Part shown: piece after piece, positions 39,539 through 49,924 of the stretch
Position numbering within the stretch: the first letter of the stretch is position 1
Layout of the letters: every line of letters starts with the position of its first letter
Source: Gordius sp. MW1
Taxonomy: Eukaryota > Nematomorpha > Gordioida > Gordea > Gordiidae
Assembly (NCBI GenBank): GCA_964036665.1
Contig: OZ038532.1
Span: 15,828,537 to 15,892,536 of the forward strand
Direction: 5' to 3'
Length of the DNA: 64,000 nt
The notes under the pieces: model-generated
Told to the model about the DNA's origin: nothing
Seen by the model: only the letters and a program-made list of their open reading frames with translations
Database searches by the model: none
Translations under genes and position numbers: made by a program

Positions 39539-41410
39539 ATTGACTTCCGAAAAGAGGTTTTAAGCTGCGAGAACTATCATTTTGACAAAAGACAACGTTT
39601 TATTGTTGCGATTAGTTTGTTGTATCGCAACGTGATGCTTAATTTTTGAAAATGGCTCTATGCGATCATGATTTCAAAGTAATAGGAAAAATTTTAAGGT
39701 AAAAATATTTATTTTTTTCGATTCTATGTGAAAGAGCAAGAAAAAATATATAAAAGTAAGCCAATTTGAGAATCCTATTATCCTCGATTGACTTCCGAAA
39801 AGAGGTTTTAAGCTGCGAGAACTATCATTTTGACAAAAGACAACGTTTTATTGTTGCGATTAGTTTGTTGTATCGCAACGTGAGTGCTTAATTTTTCAAA
39901 AATGCACTATGCGATCATGATTTTAAAGTAATAGTTTTCTGATTCTGATAAATTTTTACTTTTTATCATCGAAACCACGTCTGAAAACGACAACTTTCAT
40001 CGGATGCATACGGTTGAAAGAAAAATATGTGAAAAATTTTGAGGTAAAAATATTTATTTTTTCGATTCTATGTGAAAGAGCATGAAAAAATATATAAAAG
40101 TAAGCCAATTTGAGAATCCTATTATCCTCGATTGACTTCCGAAAAGAGGTTTTAAGCTGCGAGAACTGTCATTTTGACAAAAGACAACGTTTTATTGTTG
40201 CGATTAGTTTGTTGTATCGCAACGTGATGCTTAATTTTTGAAAATGGCTCTATGCGATCATGATTTCAAAGTAATAGTTTCAGATTCTGATAAATTTTTA
40301 CTTGGGATCATAGAAACCACGTCTGAAAACGACAACTTTCATTGGATGAATACGGTTCAAAGAAAAATATGTGAAAAATTTTAAGGTAAAAATATTTATT
40401 TTTTTCAATTTTTTTATGAAAGAGCATGAAAAAATATATAAAAGTAAGCCAATTTGAGAATCCTATTATCCTCGATTGACTTCCGAAAAGAGGTTTTAAG
40501 CTGCGAGAACTATCATTTTGACAAAAGATAACGTTTTATTGTTGCGATTAGTTTGTTGTATCGCAACGTGATGCTTAATTTTTGAAAATGGCTCTATGCG
40601 ATCATGATTTCAAAGTAATAGTTTTCTGATTCTGATAAATTTTTAATTTTTATCATCGAAACCACGTCTTAAAACGACAACTTTCATCGGATGCATACGG
40701 TTGAAAGAAAAATATGTGAAAAATGTTGAGGTAAAAATAGTTATTTTTTTCGATTCTATGTGAAAGAGCATGAAAAAATATATAAAAGTAAGCCAATTTG
40801 AGAATCCTATTATCCTCGATTGACTTCCGAAAAGAGGTTTTAAGCTGCGAGAACTGTCATTTTGACAAAAGACAACGTTTTATTGTTGCGATTAGTTTGT
40901 TGTATCGCAACGTGATGCTTAATTTTTGAAAATGGCTCTATGCGATCATGATTTCAAAGTAATAGGAAAAATTTTAAGGTAAAAATATTTATTTTTTTCG
41001 ATTCTATGTGAAAGAGCAAGAAAAAATATATAAAAGTAAGCCAATTTGAGAATCCTATTATCCTCGATTGACTTCCGAAAAGAGGTTTTAAGCTGCGAGA
41101 ACTATCATTTTGACAAAAGACAACGTTTTATTGTTGCGATTAGTTTGTTGTATCGCAACGTGAGTGCTTAATTTTTCAAAAATGCACTATGCGATCATGA
41201 TTTTAAAGTAATAGTTTTCTGATTCTGATAAATTTTTACTTTTTATCATCGAAACCACGTCTGAAAACGACAACTTTCATCGGATGCATACGGTTGAAAG
41301 AAAAATATGTGAAAAATTTTGAGGTAAAAATATTTATTTTTTCGATTCTATGTGAAAGAGCATGAAAAAATATATAAAAGTAAGCCAATTTGAGAATCCT
41401 ATTATCCTCG

Positions 41411-41752
41411 ATTGACTTCCGAAAAGAGGTTTTAAGCTGCGAGAACTATCATTTTGACAAAAGACAACGTTTTATTGTTGCGATTAGTTTGTTGTATCGT
41501 GACGTGTGGCTTAACTTTTGAAAATGGCTCTATGCGATCATGATTTCAAAGTAATAGTTTCAGATTCTGATAAATTTTTACTTGGGATGATAGAAACCAC
41601 GTCTGAAAACGACAACTTTCATCGGATGCATACGGTTGAAAGAAAAATATGTGAAAAATTTTGAGGTAAAAATATTTATTTTTTCGATTCTATGTGAAAG
41701 AGCATGAAAAAATATATAAAAGTAAGCCAATTTGAGAATTCTATTATCCTCG
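41411..41752. repeat. Chimeric monomer with ATCGTGACG variant
   Basis: Starts with TTGTATCGTGACGTGTGG and CTTAACTTTTGAAAATGG, runs as B-type through GGGATGATAG, then switches to A-type at GATGCATACGGTTGAAAG and ends with GAATTC. The hairpin right arm is broken in this copy. The unit at 42937 shares the start but switches elsewhere. Confidence 0.88.
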
Positions 41753-42000
41753 ATTGACTTCCGAAAAGAGGTTTTAAGCTGCGAGAACTATCATTTTGAC
41801 AAAAGACAACGTTTTATTGTTGCGATTAGTTTGTTGTATCGCAACGTGATGCTTAATTTTTGAAAATGGCTCTATGCGATCATGATTTCAAAGTAATAGG
41901 AAAAATTTTAAGGTAAAAATATTTATTTTTTTCGATTCTATGTGAAAGAGCAAGAAAAAATATATAAAAGTAAGCCAATTTGAGAATCCTATTATCCTCG

Positions 42001-42344
42001 ATTGACTTCCGAAAAGAGGTTTTAAGCTGCGAGAACTATCATTTTGACAAAAGACAACGTTTTATTGTTGCGATTAGTTTGTTGTATCGCAACGTGAGTG
42101 CTTAATTTTTCAAAAATGCACTATGCGATCATGATTTTAAAGTAATAGTTTTCTGATTCTGATAAATTTTTACTTTTTATCATCGAAACCACGTCTGAAA
42201 ACGACAACTTTCATCGGATGCATACGGTTGAAAGAAAAATATGTGAAAAATTTTGAGGTAAAAATATTTATTTTTTCGATTCTATGTGAAAGAGCATGAA
42301 AAAATATATAAAAGTAAGCCAATTTGAGAATTCTATTATCCTCG
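42001..42344. repeat. Reference A-type monomer (344 bp)
   Basis: A clean example of the A haplotype. In order it carries: ATTGACTTCC start; GAACTATCATTTTGAC; hairpin GTTGCGAT/ATCGCAAC; GTGAGTGCTTAATTTTTC; ATGCACTATGCGATCATG; TTTTAAAG; TTTTCTGATT; TACTTTTTATCATCGAAACC; GATGCATACGGTTGAAAG; AAATTTTGAGG; TTTTTTCGATTC; TATATAAAAG; and a GAATTC near the end. I counted 45 C, 58 G and 14 CpG in this form. The GAATTC end alternates with GAATCC among A-type units. Confidence 0.93.
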
Positions 42345-42592
42345 ATTGACTTCCGAAAAGAGGTTTTAAGCTGCGAGAACTATCATTTTGACAAAAGACA
42401 ACGTTTTATTGTTGCGATTAGTTTGTTGTATCGCAACGTGATGCTTAATTTTTGAAAATGGCTCTATGCGATCATGATTTCAAAGTAATAGGAAAAATTT
42501 TAAGGTAAAAATATTTATTTTTTTCGATTCTATGTGAAAGAGCAAGAAAAAATATATAAAAGTAAGCCAATTTGAGAATCCTATTATCCTCG
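42345..42592. repeat. Reference short unit (248 bp, internal 95-bp deletion)
   Basis: B-type sequence runs to CAAAGTAATAG and jumps directly to GAAAAATTTTAAGG, removing consensus positions about 148-242 (95 bp). The same junction occurs in all 29 short units, so the deletion happened once and spread. Two subtypes exist. Subtype i (CGATTC, then GAGCAAGAAAA) starts at 12652, 26136, 32121, 34953, 38948, 39539, 40819, 41753, 42345, 43625, 44217, 46607, 47198, 47786, 49925, 51626, 52218, 55046, 59650 and 61273. Subtype ii (CAATTTTTTTATGAAAG or close) starts at 21315, 24857, 30178, 36755, 37667, 46016, 51034, 55981 and 62208. Confidence 0.94.
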
Positions 42593-42936
42593 ATTGACTT
42601 CCGAAAAGAGGTTTTAAGCTGCGAGAACTATCATTTTGACAAAAGACAACGTTTTATTGTTGCGATTAGTTTGTTGTATCGCAACGTGAGTGCTTAATTT
42701 TTCAAAAATGCACTATGCGATCATGATTTTAAAGTAATAGTTTTCTGATTCTGATAAATTTTTACTTTTTATCATCGAAACCACGTCTGAAAACGACAAC
42801 TTTCATCGGATGCATACGGTTGAAAGAAAAATATGTGAAAAATTTTGAGGTAAAAATATTTATTTTTTCGATTCTATGTGAAAGAGCATGAAAAAATATA
42901 TAAAAGTAAGCCAATTTGAGAATCCTATTATCCTCG

Positions 42937-43280
42937 ATTGACTTCCGAAAAGAGGTTTTAAGCTGCGAGAACTATCATTTTGACAAAAGACAACGTTTTA
43001 TTGTTGCGATTAGTTTGTTGTATCGTGACGTGTGGCTTAACTTTTGAAAATGGCTCTATGCGATCATGATTTTAAAGTAATAGTTTTCTGATTCTGATAA
43101 ATTTTTACTTTTTATCATCGAAACCACGTCTGAAAAAGACAACTTTCATCGGATGCATACGGTTGAAAGAAAAATATGTGAAAAATTTTGAGGTAAAAAT
43201 AGTTATTTTTTTCGATTCTATGTGAAAGAGAAAGAAAAAATATATAAAAGAAAGCCAATTTTAGAATCCTATTATCCTCG
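42937..43280. repeat. Second chimeric monomer with ATCGTGACG variant
   Basis: Shares the rare TTGTATCGTGACGTGTGG and CTTAACTTTTG opening with the unit at 41411, but changes to A-type earlier, at GATTTTAAAG. It ends like the HincII-marked units (GAAAAAGACAAC, GAGAAAGAAAA). Its tail has AAAGAAAGCCAATTTTAG, not seen elsewhere. Different switch points after the same opening suggest two separate exchange or conversion events. Confidence 0.87.
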
Positions 43281-44808
43281 ATTGACTTCCGAAAAGAGGT
43301 TTTAAGCTGCGAGAACTATCATTTTGACAAAAGACAACGTTTTATTGTTGCGATTAGTTTGTTGTATCGCAACGTGAGTGCTTAATTTTTCAAAAATGCA
43401 CTATGCGATCATGATTTTAAAGTAATAGTTTTCTGATTCTGATAAATTTTTACTTTTTATCATCGAAACCACGTCTGAAAACGACAACTTTCATCGGATG
43501 CATACGGTTGAAAGAAAAATATGTGAAAAATTTTGAGGTAAAAATATTTATTTTTTCGATTCTATGTGAAAGAGCATGAAAAAATATATAAAAGTAAGCC
43601 AATTTGAGAATTCTATTATCCTCGATTGACTTCCGAAAAGAGGTTTTAAGCTGCGAGAACTATCATTTTGACAAAAGACAACGTTTTATTGTTGCGATTA
43701 GTTTGTTGTATCGCAACGTGATGCTTAATTTTTGAAAATGGCTCTATGCGATCATGATTTCAAAGTAATAGGAAAAATTTTAAGGTAAAAATATTTATTT
43801 TTTTCGATTCTATGTGAAAGAGCAAGAAAAAATATATAAAAGTAAGCCAATTTGAGAATCCTATTATCCTCGATTGACTTCCGAAAAGAGGTTTTAAGCT
43901 GCGAGAACTATCATTTTGACAAAAGACAACGTTTTATTGTTGCGATTAGTTTGTTGTATCGCAACGTGAGTGCTTAATTTTTCAAAAATGCACTATGCGA
44001 TCATGATTTTAAAGTAATAGTTTTCTGATTCTGATAAATTTTTACTTTTTATCATCGAAACCACGTCTGAAAACGACAACTTTCATCGGATGCATACGGT
44101 TGAAAGAAAAATATGTGAAAAATTTTGAGGTAAAAATATTTATTTTTTCGATTCTATGTGAAAGAGCATGAAAAAATATATAAAAGTAAGCCAATTTGAG
44201 AATTCTATTATCCTCGATTGACTTCCGAAAAGAGGTTTTAAGCTGCGAGAACTATCATTTTGACAAAAGACAACGTTTTATTGTTGCGATTAGTTTGTTG
44301 TATCGCAACGTGATGCTTAATTTTTGAAAATGGCTCTATGCGATCATGATTTCAAAGTAATAGGAAAAATTTTAAGGTAAAAATATTTATTTTTTTCGAT
44401 TCTATGTGAAAGAGCAAGAAAAAATATATAAAAGTAAGCCAATTTGAGAATCCTATTATCCTCGATTGACTTCCGAAAAGAGGTTTTAAGCTGCGAGAAC
44501 TATCATTTTGACAAAAGACAACGTTTTATTGTTGCGATTAGTTTGTTGTATCGCAACGTGAGTGCTTAATTTTTCAAAAATGCACTATGCGATCATGATT
44601 TTAAAGTAATAGTTTTCTGATTCTGATAAATTTTTACTTTTTATCATCGAAACCACGTCTGAAAACGACAACTTTCATCGGATGCATACGGTTGAAAGAA
44701 AAATATGTGAAAAATTTTGAGGTAAAAATATTTATTTTTTCGATTCTATGTGAAAGAGCATGAAAAAATATATAAAAGTAAGCCAATTTGAGAATCCTAT
44801 TATCCTCG

Positions 44809-47800
44809 ATTGACTTCCGAAAAGAGGTTTTAAGCTGCGAGAACTATCATTTTGACAAAAGACAACGTTTTATTGTTGCGATTAGTTTGTTGTATCGCAA
44901 CGTGTGGCTTAACTTTTGAAAATGGCTCTATGCGATCATGATTTCAAAGTAATAGTTTCAGATTCTGATAAATTTTTACTTGGGATGATAGAAACCACGT
45001 CTGAAAACGACAACTTTCATCGGATGAATACGGTTCAAAGAAAAATATGTGAAAAATTTTAAGGTAAAAATATTTATTTTTTTTAATTCTATGTGAAAGA
45101 GCATGAAAAAATATATAAAAGTAAGCCAATTTGAGAATCCTATTATCCTCGATTGACTTCCGAAAAGAGGTTTTAAGCTGCGAGAACTATCATTTTGACA
45201 AAAGACAACGTTTTATTGTTGCGATTAGTTTGTTGTATCGCAACGTGATGCTTAATTTTTGAAAATGGCTCTATGCGATCATGATTTCAAAGTAATAGTT
45301 TCAGATTTTGATAAATTTTTACTTGGGATCATAGAAACCACGTCTGAAAACGACAACTTTTGAACTATCATTTTGACAAAAGACAACGTTTTATTGTTGC
45401 GATTAGTTTGTTGTATCGCAACGTGATGCTTAATCTTTGAAAATGGCTCTATGCGATCATGATTTCAAAGTAATAGTTTCAGATTCTGATAAATTTTTAC
45501 TTGGGATCATAGAAACCACGTCTGAAAACGACAACTTTCATTGGATGAATACGGTTCAAAGAAAAATATGTGAAAAATTTTAAGGTAAAAATATTTATTT
45601 TTTTCAATTTTTTTATGAAAGAGCATGAAAAAATATATAAAAGTAAGCCAATTTGAGAATCCTATTATCCTCGATTGACTTCCGAAAAGAGGTTTTAAGC
45701 TGCGAGAACTATCATTTTGACAAAAGACAACGTTTTATTGTTGCGATTAGTTTGTTGTATCGCAACGTGATGCTTAATTTTTGAAAATGGCTCTATGTGA
45801 TCATGATTTCAAAGTAATAGTTTTCTAATTCTGATAAATTTTTACTTTTTATAATCGAAACCACGTCTTAAAACGACAACTTTCATCGGATGCATACGGT
45901 TGAAAGAAAAATATGTGAAAAATGTTGAGGTAAAAATAGTTATTTTTTTCGATTCTATGTGAAAGAGCATGAAATATAAAAGAAGTTAGCCAATTTGAGA
46001 ATCCTATTATCCTCGATTGACTTCCGAAAAGAGGTTTTAAGCTGCGAGAACTATCATTTTGACAAAAGACAACGTTTTATTGTTGCGATTAGTTTGTTGT
46101 ATCGCAACGTGATGCTTAATTTTTGAAAATGGCTCTATGCGATCATGATTTCAAAGTAATAGGAAAAATTTTAAGGTAAAAATATTTATTTTTTTCAATT
46201 TTTTTATGAAAGAGCATGAAAAAATATATAAAAGTAAGCCAATTTGAGAATCCTATTATCCTCGATTGACTTCCGAAAAGAGGTTTTAAGCTGCGAGAAC
46301 TATCATTTTGACAAAAGACAACGTTTTATTGTTGCGATTAGTTTGTTGTATCGCAACGTGATGTTAATTTTTGAAAATGGCTCTATTCGATCATGATTTC
46401 AAAGTAATAGTTTCAGATTCTGATAAATTTTTACTTGAGATGATAGAAACCACGTCTGAAAACGACAACTTTCATCGGATGAATACGGTTCAAAGAAAAA
46501 TATGTGAAAAATTTTAAGGTAAAAATATTTATTTTTTTCAATTCTATGTGAAAGAGCATGAAAAAATATATAAAAGTAAGCCAATTTGAGAATCCTATTA
46601 TCCTCGATTGACTTCCGAAAAGAGGTTTTAAGCTGCGAGAACTATCATTTTGACAAAAGACAACGTTTTATTGTTGCGATTAGTTTGTTGTATCGCAACG
46701 TGATGCTTAATTTTTGAAAATGGCTCTATGCGATCATGATTTCAAAGTAATAGGAAAAATTTTAAGGTAAAAATATTTATTTTTTTCGATTCTATGTGAA
46801 AGAGCAAGAAAAAATATATAAAAGTAAGCCAATTTGAGAATCCTATTATCCTCGATTGACTTCCGAAAAGAGGTTTTAAGCTGCGAGAACTATCATTTTG
46901 ACAAAAGACAACGTTTTATTGTTGCGATTAGTTTGTTGTATCGCAACGTGAGTGCTTAATTTTTCAAAAATGCACTATGCGATCATGATTTTAAAGTAAT
47001 AGTTTTCTGATTCTGATAAATTTTTACTTTTTATCATCGAAACCACGTCTGAAAACGACAACTTTCATCGGATGCATACGGTTGAAAGAAAAATATGTGA
47101 AAAATTTTGAGGTAAAATATTTATTTTTTCGATTCTATGTGAAAGAGCATGAAAAAATATATAAAAGTAAGCCAATTTGAGAATTCTATTATCCTCGATT
47201 GACTTCCGAAAAGAGGTTTTAAGCTGCGAGAACTATCATTTTGACAAAAGACAACGTTTTATTGTTGCGATTAGTTTGTTGTATCGCAACGTGATGCTTA
47301 ATTTTTGAAAATGGCTCTATGCGATCATGATTTCAAAGTAATAGGAAAAATTTTAAGGTAAAAATATTTATTTTTTTCGATTCTATGTGAAAGAGCAAGA
47401 AAAAATATATAAAAGTAAGCCAATTTGAGAATCCTATTATCCTCGATTGACTTCCGAAAAGAGGTTTTAAGCTGCGAGAACTATCATTTTGACAAAAGAC
47501 AACGTTTTGTTGCGATTAGTTTGTTGTATCGCAACGTGAGTGCTTAATTTTTCAAAAATGCACTATGCGATCATGATTTTAAAGTAATAGTTTTCTGATT
47601 CTGATAAATTTTTACTTTTTATCATCGAAACCACGTCTGAAAACGACAACTTTCATCGGATGCATACGGTTGAAAGAAAAATATGTGAAAAATTTTGAGG
47701 TAAAATATTTATTTTTTCGATTCTATGTGAAAGAGCATGAAAAAATATATAAAAGTAAGCCAATTTGAGAATTCTATTATCCTCGATTGACTTCCGAAAA

Positions 47801-48377
47801 GAGGTTTTAAGCTGCGAGAACTATCATTTTGACAAAAGACAACGTTTTATTGTTGCGATTAGTTTGTTGTATCGCAACGTGATGCTTAATTTTTGAAAAT
47901 GGCTCTATGCGATCATGATTTCAAAGTAATAGGAAAAATTTTAAGGTAAAAAGATTTATTTTTTTCGATTCTATGTGAAAGAGCAAGAGAAAATATATAA
48001 AAGTAAGCCAATTTGAGAATCCTATTATCCTCGATTGACTTCCGAAAAGAGGTTTTAAGCTGCGAGAACTATCATTTTGACAAAAGACAACGTTTTATTG
48101 TTGCGATTAGTTTGTTGTATCGCAACGTGAGTGCTTAATTTTTCAAAAATGCACTATGCGATCATGATTTTAAAGTAATAGTTTTCTGATTCTGATAAAT
48201 TTTTACTTTTTATCATCGAAACCACGTCTGAAAACGACAACTTTCATCGGATGCATACGGTTGAAAGAAAAATATGTGAAAAATTTTGAGGTAAAAATAT
48301 TTATTTTTTCGATTCTATGTGAAAGAGCATGAAAAAATATATAAAAGTAAGCCAATTTGAGAATCCTATTATCCTCG
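44809..48377. repeat. HOR block of 3569 bp
   Basis: Interval lengths: 343, 522, 342, 249, 342, 248, 343, 248, 340, 248, 344. The first unit is a B variant with GTGTGGCTTAACTTTTG and TTTTTTTTAATTC. The unit at 45674 has CTATGTGATCATG, TTTCTAATTCTG and GAAATATAAAAGAAGTTAGCC. The 46607-48377 stretch is three successive 588-592-bp dimers. The unit at 47446 lacks TTAT, giving ACGTTTTGTTGCG, and GGTAAAATATTT is one base short. Confidence 0.88.
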
Positions 48378-48720
48378 ATTGACTTCCGAAAAGAGGTTTT
48401 AAGCTGCGAGAACTATCATTTTGACAAAAGACAACGTTTTATTGTTGCGATTAGTTTGTTGTATCGCAACGTGTGGCTTAACTTTTGAAAATGGCTCTAT
48501 GCGATCATGATTTCAAAGTAATAGTTTCAGATTCTGATAAATTTTTACTTGGGATGATAGAAACCACGTCTGAAAACGACAACTTTCATCGGATGAATAC
48601 GGTTCAAAGAAAAATATGTGAAAAATTTTAAGGTAAAAATATTTATTTTTTTTAATTCTATGTGAAAGAGCATGAAAAAATATATAAAAGTAAGCCAATT
48701 TGAGAATCCTATTATCCTCG

Positions 48721-49242
48721 ATTGACTTCCGAAAAGAGGTTTTAAGCTGCGAGAACTATCATTTTGACAAAAGACAACGTTTTATTGTTGCGATTAGTTT
48801 GTTGTATCGCAACGTGATGCTTAATTTTTGAAAATGGCTCTATGCGATCATGATTTCAAAGTAATAGTTTCAGATTTTGATAAATTTTTACTTGGGATCA
48901 TAGAAACCACGTCTGAAAACGACAACTTTTGAACTATCATTTTGACAAAAGACAACGTTTTATTGTTGCGATTAGTTTGTTGTATCGCAACGTGATGCTT
49001 AATCTTTGAAAATGGCTCTATGCGATCATGATTTCAAAGTAATAGTTTCAGATTCTGATAAATTTTTACTTGGGATCATAGAAACCACGTCTGAAAACGA
49101 CAACTTTCATTGGATGAATACGGTTCAAAGAAAAATATGTGAAAAATTTTAAGGTAAAAATATTTATTTTTTTCAATTTTTTTATGAAAGAGCATGAAAA
49201 AATATATAAAAGTAAGCCAATTTGAGAATCCTATTATCCTCG
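48721..49242. repeat. Reference fused unit (522 bp, 1.5-mer)
   Basis: The first 210 bp of a B-type unit end at GACAACTTTT (48930). The sequence then resumes at GAACTATCATTTTGAC (48931), about position 33 of the next monomer, so about 165 bp is missing across the boundary, including an ATTGACTTCC start. The same fusion starts at 20793, 23991, 27071, 29311, 33056, 35888, 45152, 48721, 50173 and 53153. The junction reads CTTTC/GAACT at 20793, 27071, 29311, 33056 and 35888, and CTTTT/GAACT in the others. The downstream half always carries AATCATTG or AATCTTTG in place of AATTTTTG and ends with TTTTTTTATGAAAG or close. Confidence 0.93.
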
Positions 49243-49581
49243 ATTGACTTCCGAAAAGAGGTTTTAAGCTGCGAGAACTATCATTTTGACAAAAGACAAC
49301 GTTTTATTGTTGCGATTAGTTTGTTGTATCGCAACGTGATGCTTAATTTTTGAAAATGGCTCTATGCGATCATGATTTCAAAGTAATAGTTTTCTGATTC
49401 TGATAAATTTTTACTTTTTATCATCGAAACCACGTCTTAAAACGACAACTTTCATCGGATGCATACGGTTGAAAGAAAAATATGTGAAAAATGTTGAGGT
49501 AAAAATAGTTATTTTTTTCGATTCTATGTGAAAGAGCATGAAATATAAAAGTTAGCCAATTTGAGAATCCTATTATCCTCG

Positions 49582-49924
49582 ATTGACTTCCGAAAAGAGG
49601 TTTTAAGCTGCGAGAACTATCATTTTGACAAAAGACAACGTTTTATTGTTGCGATTAGTTTGTTGTATCGCAACGTGATGCTTAATTTTTGAAAATGGCT
49701 CTATGCGATCATGATTTCAAAGTAATAGTTTCAGATTCTGATAAATTTTTACTTGGGATGATAGAAACCACGTCTGAAAACGACAACTTTCATCGGATGA
49801 ATACGGTTCAAAGAAAAATATGTGAAAAATTTTAAGGTAAAAATATTTATTTTTTTCAATTCTATGTGAAAGAGCATGAAAAAATATATAAAAGTAAGCC
49901 AATTTGAGAATCCTATTATCCTCG
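49582..49924. repeat. Reference B-type monomer (343 bp)
   Basis: A clean example of the B haplotype. It matches A-type through the hairpin, then has GTGATGCTTAATTTTTG, AAAATGGCTCTATGCG, TTTCAAAG, TTTCAGATTC, TACTTGGGATGATAG, GATGAATACGGTTCAAAG, TTTTAAGG and TTTTTTTCAATTC. Some B units read GGGATCATAG instead of GGGATGATAG. The short and fused classes are both built from B-type sequence. Confidence 0.92.

Larger units (their letters stand above)
38948..44808. repeat. 592-bp dimer array (short + full A-type)
   Basis: Dimers of a 248-bp subtype-i unit followed by a 343-344-bp A-type unit start at 38948, 39539, 40819, 41753, 42345, 43625 and 44217. They are separated by single full-length units at 40131, 40475, 41411, 42937 and 43281. 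The same dimer also starts at 26136, 32121, 34953, 46607, 47198, 47786, 51626, 52218, 55046, 59650 and 61273. The dimer, not the monomer, is the unit being amplified here. Confidence 0.92.

Noticed and set aside
42181..42240. CENP-B box in the TTTCATCGGATG...ACGG region
   Set aside because: TTTC, an A and CGG are present, but the spacing to CGG is about four bases too long and TTCG is TTCA, so the NTTCGNNNNANNCGGGN pattern is not met.
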